DNA from: Marthasterias glacialis
Taxonomy: Eukaryota; Echinodermata; Asteroidea; Forcipulatida; Asteriidae
NCBI GenBank assembly: GCA_911728455.2
Contig: OU452225.1
Location: 20,370,495-20,434,494 of the forward strand
DNA: 64,000 nt
Direction: 5' to 3'
Made by a program: the position numbers and the translations under genes. Below are positions 1-9,956 of the stretch, piece after piece. Positions within the stretch are counted from its first letter, which is position 1; each line of letters begins with the position of its first letter. The notes under the pieces were generated by a model, which did not search any database, was not told where the DNA came from, and worked only from the letters and a program-made list of their open reading frames with translations.

Positions 1-680
1 GAAACTATGTCATGGTGCGAGGTCAAACCTCGGCCTCAGGCCCACACAGCATCAGTCACAGAAAAGACCGCCAGACTCGGAGTCGGACCGTATTCGTTAA
101 CGTTTGCTGGTTTAGGCCTATCGTTCGTATTTAGCGGTTAGCTCTGAGTCTGATGAATCCTCGCTAAACATTACGACAGGGTTTAGTGTAAGTCAGATTA
201 GCCCCTACAACATGTATAACATGTGTATAACTTGACGTTATCACGATTAGGCCTGTGAGTGAAAAAGATTCTGAGTGATAGGTAGGCCTACAACATCATT
301 AGGATAAAACAAAACATTTAGGCTAACGTAACGTTGTAACAAAGAAAGTCTCATTTTAATTTTAGATGACCAAGAACCATCCGTTTACCTGCACAACAAC
401 TCAGCTGCTCGAAAATTGTACGATTACTTTTGTGCGCAAGCTTCTTTGAAACACTGATCGAATGAGGGCTAATGCATATTATGATCCTTTTTAAATAATT
501 TAACTTATTAACATTATTAAACTATTATCAACTTATTATTGTTAAATTATTATAACAGCAAAATATGGAGACCTGTGTATATTGTCAGATGCCATGTTTG
601 TCAGTTGGAGTTGGAGTTGTATTCTCAGTGTATGTACAAGCCAGTAGTCTAAACTGGCTACGAGGTTGTTGAAAAATGAC
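1..680. other. No gene seen, AT-rich unique-looking sequence
   Basis: I see no long reading frame, RNA gene or inverted-repeat element here. AGGCCTA-type words occur near 113 and 285, a word common across many deuterostome genomes, but they are not evidence of a gene. Confidence 0.5.
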
Positions 681-694
681 AATAAATTTTGTAT

Positions 695-985
695 TGACTA
701 ATTTAGAAGGAAATCTGTTACGACTGATTATTGCCATTGTCGGACTAATTACAAGACTAATTTATTTTGATGTAAGACTAATCTAGTTTTCTGAATGACT
801 AATTTATTTTAGTGCATTACCAATCTCAAGATAAATTAGTAAAATTAAACCATTTTCAAAGACAAATTTTTATTAGTCATTACTTCAGTGTATTGACTAA
901 TTTTTTTTATTAAGTGACGAATTAAGGATTAGTCAAATTAAACCATGTAAATGACTAATTATGTTTAGGCAGTTGACTAAGTAAT
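695..985. repeat. Degenerate GACTAATTT-rich tract
   Basis: The word GACTAATTT and close variants recur at irregular spacing through about 290 bases, separated by A/T-rich spacers. The spacing is too irregular for a clean satellite, so this looks like a decayed short tandem repeat. No coding potential is visible. Confidence 0.5.
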
Positions 986-1472
986 GTTTTCAGTGTTTGA
1001 TAGATGGTGCACTACACTAAATAGAGAGAAATCCACGCACCGGGCCTCATTAATAAAATGTAAACCCACAACTTTTTCTGTACATCAAAGATTTGAAGGT
1101 CCTTGCTTTTATGGATTGTTGAAAAATGGTCCAACGTTGTGCCCCTGGGGTTGTTGACTTTCAACCTGGAGCATTTTGGGCAGGCTGACCGTCTAAAATG
1201 GCCCTATTTTGCTAAACAGTGTATGGTCATTTTTCCAAGATGAAGTCTGGCCAGTTTACTCTTTCATGGGTGTTTTTATTTTGGATCAGCATAGCAAAAA
1301 TTCTCAATGGCTAACCCACTAAAAATTGAAGAAAAAAAATGAAATTCAGTTGCCAGAAAATATAATTATTTGATTTGAGTGTTTTCTAGAGGCTGAGTAT
1401 TTTTTGAGTTTTTTGTTGTTGTTGAACGTTTAGCATTTAGTACTGGTTGCTATGGGAGCCTATTTAGTGTGA

Positions 1473-1742
1473 TGCACCCTTTGATAGTGCTTTTGAAAAA
1501 TTAACAAAAGTTGGATCCACCCTCCTCGACATATTCATTGGCTTTTCACGTTGAAAACAAAATGTCTTTCGGGAATTCAGGTGCCAATGGCAGGGTAAAT
1601 CGTCACGGTAAACTGTTGTCGGTGCGCACTACATTGAGCTATTATTATGTGTGTATGGCGCAAGCACATGACAGCCAAGTGGCCCCGAGAGATATAACCG
1701 GGATTGTAGTTTATCCGAACTACCCTAACTTAGAGAGTCAAT
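1473..1742 (+). repeat. ITS-tailed dispersed repeat, copy 1
   Basis: The sequence runs from CACCCTTTGATAGTGC through a conserved core (TTCACGTTGAAAACAAAATG, then GGGAATTCAGGTGCC) and ends at TTAGAGAGTCAATAA, directly joined to a CCCTAA array. Related copies lie at 3538, 4264 and 6043, and partial ones at 2353 and 5143. A 77-codon open frame in it is the same in copies 1 and 2 only because the duplication is recent; it is broken in the older copies. The element class is unknown to me. Confidence 0.75.
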
Positions 1743-1830
1743 AACCCTAACCCTAACCCCTAACCCTAATCCTAACCCTAACCCTAATCCTAACCCTAAC
1801 CCTAACCCTAACCCTAACCCTAACCCTAAC
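1743..1830. repeat. Interstitial telomere-type array (CCCTAA)n
   Basis: About 15 hexamers of CCCTAA with some CCCCTAA and TCCTAA variants, attached to the 3' end of the inner repeat. C-rich strand on plus is the orientation expected at a left chromosome end. It is internal here, so it is an interstitial telomeric sequence. Confidence 0.9.
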
Positions 1831-2352
1831 AATATTATACCATATTATTTCAACAATTCTTCATAAAAAGTGTGGTCGGCGCATTGATCCAGTCACTACT
1901 CACTGTGGTACACCATGTAACTTATAGTTAGTTCCACGAACAAAATAATACGCATAATATGCTGATTTGCAAGTTACCGTTCGTTTGAAAAACAATAAAG
2001 GCACTATGGTCCCGATACTTACACAAACATATTGGCGAGAACAGTCGAAAAAGGTCATGCACGCTTACTAATAAATTTACATTGGTTGATAAGTGAATGA
2101 AATGTAAAAACACTAATGACAATTGTGAATAAAATTCAAAGTAGTTTCTATAATGAGAATGTTTTGGCTCATCATGCCATTCTTAGGAAAGTCACTTTTT
2201 TTAGGCAACCCCTCTCGACCTTATTAAAGAAATTATTATTATTATTATCATGTGAGGTTTTTTTAGAGTTTATTTCTTTGTTTATTTTTTCCCTATATTT
2301 GTTGTTGTTGTTGTTTTTGGTGCATGTTGGAGCGCGTGCAGGGATTATCTGT

Positions 2353-2420
2353 TTTGATAGTGCTTTTGGGAAATTAACACAAGTTTCATCCATCCTCTTC
2401 GACATATTCATTGGCTGATG
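2353..2420 (+). repeat. Partial copy of the ITS-tailed repeat head
   Basis: TTTTGATAGTGCTTTTGGG followed by a diverged version of the ACATATTCATTGGC segment matches the head of the element at 1473, but the core and telomeric tail are missing. The duplicated counterpart is at about 5140-5205. Confidence 0.6.
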
Positions 2421-2551
2421 GATATGTTTTTAAAGTAGGCCCTATAACTTTTTAAGTAGATTGTTGTAAGAACAAATTCCGCATTACTCTCTCGATATTT
2501 CATTGTTTTGCTGCATGTTTATTGAAAGAAAAGTATCGCGGTATCGGATAA

Positions 2552-2592
2552 AAAAAAAGTAAAAAAAAAAAAAAAAAAAAAGGAAAAAAAAG
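2552..2592. repeat. A-rich homopolymer tract
   Basis: A nearly pure A run interrupted by single G and T bases. The matching position in the second duplication copy is much shorter, so the tract has changed length since the duplication. Confidence 0.85.
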
Positions 2593-2625
2593 AGAGAAAA
2601 AGTTAAGCGGTGATATGTCAGGCAT

Positions 2626-2910
2626 TCAGGCGACGAGACTGGTTACCGTCTGCCATATAGCTCCCTTGTGGTATGGCGACCGACTCACCGCACGTCCTCC
2701 CCTGCCTCCGATTCCTAGCCTCGCGGGCCCTGTCCCTTTAGGGGAGAAACAAGGCTGATCCCAATCACACTGGTGCCAGATCCCAGCCAATTCCTTGTTC
2801 CTATATTGGGGGCAGACAGTTTCGAACCCAGACCCGGACTCGAACCGGGGACCGAGTGTTGTGTGAGACAGTCCCGGCACATAGCCTAACGCCCTGCGCT
2901 AATGTGTCGG
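2626..2910 (-). mobile_element. tRNA-derived SINE, copy 1
   Basis: Read on the minus strand, the 5' end has a tRNA-like head: an A-box-like TTAGCGCAGGGCGTTAGGC, then a B box GGTTCGAGTCC within CCCCGGTTCGAGTCCGGG. These are the internal promoter elements of RNA polymerase III. The body that follows is GC-rich compared with its surroundings. An 84-codon frame across it is a by-product of the GC-rich body. No poly(A) tail is seen in the expected direction. An old tRNA pseudogene is less likely because of the extra ~190-base body. Confidence 0.75.
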
Positions 2911-3268
2911 TAGCTATTCCTAGGAATTTACATTGTACTTAGCTTGGAATCCACCAATACTGTGGGCATTGTTTTGACTAACACAATCGCTGAACCCCGA
3001 AGCACGCTTGAAAGTGTCCAGCTCTTTTGTGTTATTTTCAAGGGTGCACCTATACAGCCAACGCTAAATGATAAATATTCAAAAATACTCCAAAACTAGA
3101 TGGAAGTCTCTCAGACTTTTGAAATAAAGACACAAAATTAACGTGTAATGACATCTAGACTTCAGTTTGCTTTTCTATTGTGCAGGAGGGGTAATCTTAT
3201 GTTCCCGAGCTACGAAAATTGGACAAAAAATAAAAATAAACACATATTAATAACAAGAAATAAAAGCA

Positions 3269-3537
3269 AGATCATGAAGAGACAATCGACATACATTGCT
3301 TCCAGAGTGATGCGTAAATAACAAAATAAAAATAAATACATAAACAAGTTGAAGTCGTCTTGTTTCTGGATTCGAACCCAAGACGATTTTCCCTTTGTTC
3401 TAAATAAAGAGTAGAGTCACTCTTTCTCTGTATATTATTTTGGTGGCAAAGGTAAACGTGTTTTTCCCCTGTCTTTTTGTCTTGCTGTTCCGCCAAAAAT
3501 GACGGGTTTTGGGTGGCTGTAAAACAAAGTAAACTTT
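3269..3537. other. Private segment between duplication copies
   Basis: Present only after copy 1. It includes a GGTTCGAATCC B-box-like word on the minus strand near 3365-3380, but I could not find a matching A box at the right distance, so I do not call a SINE. Confidence 0.4.
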
Positions 3538-3762
3538 GCTTTTCACGTTGAAAACAAAATGTCTTTCGGGAATTTAGGTGCCGAAATGGAAGGGTGAGTC
3601 GTTATGGTAAACCGTTGTCGGTGCGCACTACAATAATTTATAACGGTTATTATTATATGTGTGTATGGTGTGTGTTTGGAGAAAGCACATGTCGGGCAAG
3701 TGACACCACGAGATATAGCCAGGATTGTAGTTTACCCGAACGAGCCCAAATTAGAGAGTCAA
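3538..3762 (+). repeat. ITS-tailed dispersed repeat, diverged copy
   Basis: Matches the core from TTCACGTTGAAAAC to AGAGAGTCAATAA, with several indels relative to the copy at 1473, and is again followed at once by CCCTAA units. This shows that the telomeric tail is a regular part of the family's end and not a one-off. Confidence 0.75.
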
Positions 3763-3786
3763 TAACCCTAACCCTAACCCTAACCC
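3763..3786. repeat. Short interstitial (CCCTAA)n tract
   Basis: Four telomere-type hexamers at the end of the diverged inner repeat. Duplication copy 2 begins on the next base. Confidence 0.85.
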
Positions 3787-4263
3787 TTTGATAGAGGGTG
3801 CACTACACTAAATAGAGAGAAATCCACGCACCGGGCCTCATTAATAAAATGTAAACCCACAACTTTTTCTGTACATCAAAGATTTGAAGGTCCTTGCTTT
3901 TATGGATTGTTGAAAAATGGTCCAACGTTGTGCCCCTGGGGTTGTTGACTTTCAACCTGGAGCATTTTGGGCAGGCTGACCGTCTAAAAATGGCCCTATT
4001 TTGCTAAACAGTGTAGGGTCATTTTTCCAAGATGAAGTCTGGCCAGTTTACTCGTTCATGGGTGTTTTTATTTTGGATCAGCATAGCAAAAATTCTCAAC
4101 GGCTAACCTACTAAAAATTAAAAATAAAAATGAAATTCAGTTGCCAGAAAATATAATTATTTGATTTGAGTGTTTTCTAGAGGCTGAGTATTTTTTGGTT
4201 TTTTTGTTGTTGTTGAACGTTTAGCATTTAGTACTGGTTGCTATGGGAGCCTATTTAGTGTGA

Positions 4264-4532
4264 TGCACCCTTTGATAGTGCTTTTGAAAAATTAACAAAA
4301 GTTGGATCCACCCTCCTCGACATATTCATTGGCTTTTCACGTTGAAAACAAAATGTCTTTCGGGAATTCAGGTGCCAATGGCAGGGTAAATCGTCACGGT
4401 AAACTGTTGTCGGTGCGCACTACATTGAGCTATTATTATGTGTGTATGGCGCAAGCACATGACAGCCAAGTGGCCCCGAGAGATATAACCGGGATTGTAG
4501 TTTATCCGAACTACCCTAACTTAGAGAGTCAA
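4264..4532 (+). repeat. ITS-tailed dispersed repeat, copy in duplication 2
   Basis: Counterpart of the copy at 1473, essentially identical over the core and joined to its own CCCTAA array. Confidence 0.75.
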
Positions 4533-4609
4533 TAACCCTAACCCTAATCCCTAACCCTAACCCTAACCCTAATCCTAACCCTAACCCTAATCCTAACCTT
4601 CACCCTAAC
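4533..4609. repeat. Interstitial telomere-type array in duplication 2
   Basis: About 12 CCCTAA-type hexamers. It is shorter and more mutated (CCTTCACCCTAA near the end) than its counterpart at 1743, so the two arrays have diverged faster than their flanks. Confidence 0.88.
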
Positions 4610-5403
4610 AATATTATACCATATTATTTCAACAATTCATCATAAAAAGTGTGGTCGGCGCATTGATCCAGTCACTACTCACTGTGGTACACCATGTAAC
4701 TTATAGTTAGTTCCACGAAAAAAATAATACGCATAATATGCTGATTTGCAAGTTGCCGTTCGTTTGAAAAACAATAAAGGCACTATGGTCCCGATACTTA
4801 CACAAACATATTGGCGAGAACGGTCGAAAAAGGTCATGCACGCTTACTAATTAATTTACATTGGTTGATAAGTGACTGAAATGTAAAAACACTAATGACA
4901 ATTGTGAATAAAATTCAAAGTAGTTTCTATACTTAATGAGAATGTTTTGGCTCATCATGCCATTCTTAGGAAAGTCACTTTTTTTAGGCAACCCCTCTCG
5001 ACCTTACTAAAGAAATTATTATTATTATTATCATGTGAGGTTTTTTTTTAAGTTTATTTGTTTGTTTATTTTTTCCCTATATTTGTTGTTGTTGTTGTTG
5101 TTTTTGGTGCATGTTGGAGCGCGTGCAGGGATTATCTGTTTTGATAGTGCTTTTGGGAAATTAACACAAGTTTCATCCATCCTCTTCGACATATTCATTG
5201 GCTGATGGATATGTTTTTAAAGTAGGCCCTATAACTTTTTAAGCAGATTGTTGTAAGAACAAATTCCGCATTACTCTCTCGATATTTCATTGTTTTACTG
5301 CATGTTTATTGAAAGAAAAGTATCGCGGTATCGGATAAAAAAAAAGTTAAACAAAAAAAGGAAAAAAAAGAGAGAAAAAGTTAAGCGGTGATATGTCAGG
5401 CAT

Positions 5404-5688
5404 TCAGGCGACGAGACTGGTTACCGTCTGCCATATAGCTCCCTTGTGGTATGGCGACCGACTCACCGCACGTCCTCCCCTGCCTCCGATTCCTAGCCTC
5501 GCGGGCCCTGTCCCTTTAGGGGAGAAACAAGGCTGATCCCAATCACACTGGTGCCAGATCCCAGCCAATTCCTTGTTCCTATATTGGGGGCAGACGGTTT
5601 CGAACCCAGACCCGGACTCGAACCGGGGACCGAGTGTTGTGTGAGACAGTCCCGGCACATAGCCTAACGCCCTGCGCTAATGTGTCGG
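5404..5688 (-). mobile_element. tRNA-derived SINE, copy 2
   Basis: Duplicate of the SINE at 2626-2910, with intact A-box-like and B-box words. It was carried by the segmental duplication and is not an independent insertion. Confidence 0.75.
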
Positions 5689-6042
5689 TAGCTATTCCGA
5701 GGAATTTACATTGTACTTAGCTTGGAATCCACCAATACCGTGGGCATTGTTTTGACTAACACAATCGCTGAACCCCGAAGCACGCTTGAAAGTGTCCAGC
5801 TCTTTTGTGTTATTTTCAAGGGTGCACCTATACAGCCAACGCTAAATGATAAATATTCAAAAATACTCCAAAACTAGATGAAAGTCTCTCAGACTTTTGA
5901 AATAAAGACACAAAATTAACGTGTAATGACATCTAGACTTCAGTTTGCTTTTCTATTGTGCAGGGGTAATCTTATGTTCCCGAGCTACGAAAATTTGACA
6001 AAAAATAAAAATAAACAAATATTAATAACAAGAAATAAAAGC

Positions 6043-6207
6043 ACCCTTTGATAGTGCTTTTGGGAAATTAACAAAAGTTTGATCCACCCTCCTCGACATA
6101 TTCATTGGCTTTTTCACGTTGAAAACAAAATGTCTTTCGGGAATTCAGGTGCCAATGGCAGGGTAAATCGTCACGGTAAACTGTTGTCGGTGCACACTAC
6201 AATAATT
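6043..6207 (+). repeat. ITS-tailed repeat, 3'-truncated copy
   Basis: Begins CACCCTTTGATAGTGC and follows the core as far as GTCGGTGCACACTAC, then switches abruptly into a hairpin tandem repeat. The telomeric tail is missing. Confidence 0.7.
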
Positions 6208-6311
6208 AGCTGTTCCGACATAGCAGTCGGAACAGGTTTTGTTTTCGTCAAGATTTTATTAGCTGTTCCGACATAGCAGTCGGAACAGGTTTTGTTTTCG
6301 TCAAGATTTTT
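6206..6311. repeat. Two tandem 53-bp units, each with a perfect hairpin
   Basis: Each unit contains CTGTTCCGAC, six bases, then GTCGGAACAG: a perfect 10-bp inverted repeat at 6210-6235 and again 53 bases later. Each hairpin is followed by GTTTTGTTTTCGTCAAG. A related GGAACAGCTGCGATTTTGTC occurs near 8490. The family is unknown to me; a MITE end or a transcribed hairpin are both possible. Confidence 0.7.
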
Positions 6312-6379
6312 ATTTTTTTCATTATTATTATTATTATACATTTGTTTCTGTCTCAAATCCCATAGCATTTGTACACGAT

Positions 6380-6660
6380 TTTGTATACACGTAATCTTAG
6401 AACTGGTAAGTATGACATACTCAAATCCTATACTAAATTGAAGCTTAGTACATGAAGTTGTAACAGTGTCAATTTGGTTAACATTCTGAATTAATTAGTA
6501 GAGTTTTAATGACATAAATATTTAATTAGGCAATCTTTTTTAAACACCATATCTCAAGGAGTATACGTCCGATCGTCATTTTTTCAGTTCTAAACTTATT
6601 TTATAATGTAGATGTGCTCTGTGGCATATTTGTGTCTGACACGTCATTATGACGTCATTT
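6380..6660 (+). repeat. Ancient local duplication, left copy
   Basis: Aligns by eye with 7255-7560: shared landmarks are ACTGGTAAGTATGACA, GAAGCTTAG, ATTAATTAG, TAATGACATAAATA and TAGATGTGC. Divergence is substantial, so the duplication is old. A short third match (AATCTTAAATTGATAATTATGGCA) may start near 8800. Confidence 0.6.
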
Positions 6661-7254
6661 ATAACAGATTTAATATCTATATACAAAACACAAGAAACAA
6701 TTTTCTAAATTTGATCAAGTCTTGCCCTTTTCTCTGCGACCGACGTATTGTGTTTTTTGTATAAGCGGGGACTTTTTATGGTAACAGACAAGAAACAAAT
6801 CTAATTTGGCCCGATTCCGATCGAGCGAGCATCAACATTTCATTCCTAACAAACTTCCGCCCCACGTTATTGTAACGAAGATTTTTCGTCGAAGACAAGT
6901 TCGAGATGGTTCGAGACTATGGAAAATAATGTTTCTAAATTCCAACCGGTCTTCCGGGCCAACGTATCTGTATAGGATTTTCTGGTTCAGAAGATCGAGA
7001 TCGCCTAGGGCTGCGTTTGCAGACAACCGTGAATATACATGTACTCCGCGAGGGATTTGAAGCTTCTGAACGGGCGAAGCTTCTGTGAAGATCTGGTACA
7101 GAGCTACGACATTAACGGACGTCAAGCTGTTGATGCGATTTCGCCATTGGCCAAAAATAAATATTTCATGCCAAACAATATAACTACAAACGTTTGAAGC
7201 AACTTTTTCCAGCTCACTATAATATTATACTTTGTCAAAATCGTATTGCATTTG

Positions 7255-7560
7255 AATTGTACACAATTTTTGTTCAAGCCTAATCTTAAAATTGGTAAGT
7301 ATGACAGACAAAAATTGTCTAGTGAAGCTTAGAGCATGAAGTTATCATTAAATGTAAATTTGGTTAAAATTCTTCATTAATTAGCTGAATTATAATGACA
7401 TAAATAGTTATTTGGTCAATCGTGTTACCAACATATCCCAAGAAGTAAACATCGGATGATCAATTTGTTTTCAGCTCTAAACTTACTTCATAACGTAGAT
7501 GTGCACTGTGACTTATTTGTGTCTGTCACGTCATCATTGTGTCTGTGCTAAACGGATGGC
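7255..7560 (+). repeat. Ancient local duplication, right copy
   Basis: Partner of 6380-6660. Both end near TTTGTGTCTGNCACGTCAT. The DNA between them (6661-7254) has open frames of up to 97 codons on the minus strand that I do not recognise and do not support as genes. Confidence 0.6.
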
Positions 7561-7748
7561 TCAAAAAGTGTGCACATTTTAGAAAGTCAAAAGCTCATTT
7601 TTGAAATTAAATGAAACCTTTGTTTCTTATTAAACAACTTGCTTTGAAAACATAAATGCTTTCAGTAATAGTTATTCCAGGCCATTAAAACTAATCAAAG
7701 AACATAATTATTATATTTTCACTATAATTAACCGTTAAAACCCTGCGA

Positions 7749-8153
7749 GGCAATTGTTCGCATTTCGCATTCAACTCATGGGTAGTACGCTTTTGTTTGT
7801 GTATTTGCGTATTCAAATGAATACGCTTATTTATGCACAAAAAATGCTGTATTTTTCTTGAAGGTCCTTAGGAAACATCTGCCATGCCCAGAGAGCTGAA
7901 TGATAACCACTCAAAACACTGTGTGTATTGCTACCTGGTGTTACGTTACGCGTACTACTATGGCAATTGTTAGCATTTTGCATTCAAATACATGGGTGAT
8001 AAGCTTTTATTTGCATATTTGCATATTCAATTGAATACGCTTAATTATGTACAAAAACTTTCTGTATTTTTCTTGAAGGTCCTCAGGAGACATCTGCCAT
8101 GCCCAGAAAGCGAATGATATCCAGTTTCTTGCTACCTGCGCGTACTACTAAAG
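7749..8153 (+). repeat. Two tandem ~220-bp diverged units
   Basis: Both units run from GGCAATTGTT(C/A)GCATTT through CATATTCAA(T)TGAATACGC, CTGTATTTTTCTTGAAGGTC and CATCTGCCATGCCCAGA to CGCGTACTACTA. The second is shortened near its end. Nothing suggests coding. Confidence 0.7.
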
Positions 8154-8269
8154 GTCCCTATATGAGCAAAAATATGCGAAAAATATATATTGAACTAAAT
8201 TCCATAAAGTTGTAATCTTCGTGTTGTATTGTAGCTTGCATCATTTGTCAAGTTTGATTTACAGGCGTG

Positions 8270-8420
8270 ACCCCAATTTGACCTTTACTTCCGGTCCAAA
8301 CAGGAAGCTCTAAATTTCAAAAAAGCATATCTCCTGTACCAAATATCCTAGAATCATAACCACTGTACCATGGCCCCAATTTGACATTTACTGCGTTTGA
8401 AACAGGATGCTCAAAAGTAA
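8270..8420 (+). repeat. Short ~102-bp local duplication
   Basis: CCCCAATTTGACCTTTACT...AACAGGAAGCTC at 8271 recurs as CCCCAATTTGACATTTACT...AACAGGATGCTC at 8373. The rest of 8420-9600 shows no feature I can support. Confidence 0.5.
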
Positions 8421-9611
8421 AAAGACTGGCAAACGATCTGCACAGACTTGCCAAATCAAGTGACAAGGTACAAGATACAAAGACAAAACAATCGGAACAG
8501 CTGCGATTTTGTCCTAAAGACAAAATCTTAATGTCTAGTTACAATTTAGTTTTTATTTTATAATTTGCTATTAAAAATTATGTTGATTTAACGCAACTTG
8601 CTTGGTTTCTCATCACAGTGGTAGCCCCCATCCACCCCCTATCAATACAAATAATTATTTTTAAAAACCGAGTTTATGTACACGGTAGGAATATTACACA
8701 CATACGCTTTTTATTTTCAGACTTTTTAATGGCACAAATGCAGTTTGACCTATTTTCCCCAATTTTTATTGTCTATATCTTATTGTAAAACGGAATCTTA
8801 AATTGATAATTATGGCAACTAAATATTGCCCAAAGTTGTATTAACACTCAATAACGGACGTCCAATCGGTAAGTTTATGTATTCGTGCATGTACAGAATA
8901 ATTGTTATTTTGAGTGACTGATCAAATGTTTAATGCAATTCATTTGTTTTTGACATTCAGTTTGATGGGATGTTTGTACATTGTTGAACTTGGTTCTTAC
9001 AAATTTTCCCGTATACACGAAACTAAGTCACCAATAACCCTTTGCGTTATTCTATCTTTATTTGTCTATTTTATTAAAACAATTAAGAATTGAATTATAT
9101 TTGAATCATTATTGTAAGTGTACTCCCTTCGTTGAGATTTCCACATTAGTATAAAAATTAACCACTGTACTTTTCGTTTGCATTTGTTTTCTGAAAAAAT
9201 CCCCTTTTCAGCGTTTTGGTTGGGACATTTACTATTTTTATGAGATCTAAAAAATTATAAAAAGAAAATATTACAGCGAAAATCGGGCCATGCAAGTGTA
9301 AGGTCACCCCATGTTAATAATATCAAAAGGAGTTCGACGTTAGCCGTAAATATACCGAATAATCTAACCCATGCTTAAAAATAATGACACAAATGTCTCA
9401 TGAAATGTGTAGCGAGTATACTTTATTTTTTATTCCCCCAAACTATATTTAACGAGGGTGACCCATCCAGACCAGCTGATCCTTCGGAGCCCTCACATCA
9501 TACAACCGCATCACATGAACCCTTTTTTGCTTTTTCTATCGGTCGTTTGCAGTTGAATGTTGAATTACTCAAAAATTCTCTTAGTCGCTTGATGAACTGT
9601 CCGTTTTAATA

Positions 9612-9833
9612 TTACCCATGGCACTCTTGATAAGTCATATTGTGGAATTTTAAAATAATGTCAAAATTGTCCACGATGAAGTAAGCTATGCTACACTTTG
9701 TATTAACTCGTATTTTCAAATTCTGCATCTTCACCGACGCCCTCCCCAGCCTCTCAATCCTGCTGGCTCCCACACCCATCCTGAGTCGTCCCAGCCATGA
9801 TTCCATAGCCACACTTTGCGCGCCGAAGTACAC
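9612..9833 (-). other. Unassigned minus-strand frame beside the 9877 exon candidate
   Basis: A 73-codon frame whose first half (GAQSVAMESWLGRLRMG) has more protein-like composition and higher GC than its surroundings; the second half looks like AT-rich intron. It starts about 45 bases from the plus-strand exon candidate, so a divergent promoter pair is conceivable. I do not recognise it and rate it as probably not real. Confidence 0.15.
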
Positions 9834-9876
9834 AATTTTGTTATAGCGCCCTCAATTGACTAGTTGCGTGCGCAGC

Positions 9877-9956
9877 ATGCAGGTGACACTGACACTAAAC
9901 CAGCACGACAACAAGCAGGGCCTCATAAACATGCAGTTCCGCTACGAAAAGTCGCG
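9877..9956 (+). CDS. Candidate first coding exon of an unknown gene
   Basis: An ATG opens 26 codons (MQVTLTLNQHDNKQG...) that end at CGCG followed by a consensus donor GTAAGTTT. The codons are balanced and less AT-rich than the surroundings, and CpG-containing DNA lies just upstream (TGCGCGCCGAAG, TTGCGTGCGCAGC), as expected for a promoter-proximal exon. The splice would leave phase 2. I do not recognise the protein, find no signal peptide, and could not identify a next exon in this window. This is the best candidate for a host protein-coding exon here. The alternative is chance plus the GC patch. Confidence 0.35.

Larger units (their letters stand above)
996..3268 (+). repeat. 2.79-kb segmental direct duplication, copy 1
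   Basis: The block starting TTTGATAGATGGTGCAC and ending AGAAATAAAAGCA reappears almost unchanged 2,791 bases downstream. Differences are scattered single bases and small indels, such as a longer A tract at 2552-2592 in this copy. It holds an ITS-tailed inner repeat, a CCCTAA tract, a TTG microsatellite near 2300 and a tRNA-derived SINE. After its end, copy 1 continues into about 270 bases of private sequence (3269-3537). Confidence 0.9.
3787..6043 (+). repeat. 2.79-kb segmental direct duplication, copy 2
   Basis: Second copy of the 996-3268 block, in the same orientation. It begins exactly where a short CCCTAA tract ends, so the junction with the preceding repeat is telomere-like sequence. 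At its far end it abuts a third, truncated copy of the inner repeat. Confidence 0.9.

Noticed and set aside
1511-1744. 77-codon frame, identical in both duplication copies (also at 4302)
   Set aside because: Identity is explained by the recent duplication. The frame is broken in the older copies at 3538 and 6043, and it ends inside telomere-type repeats.
3345-3390. Minus-strand B-box word GGTTCGAATCC as a SINE
   Set aside because: No A-box-like sequence at the proper distance upstream and no repeated copy in the window.
6832-7125. 97-codon minus frame and its 84-codon plus-strand partner
   Set aside because: No recognisable motif, frames overlap on both strands, and no splice or promoter context.
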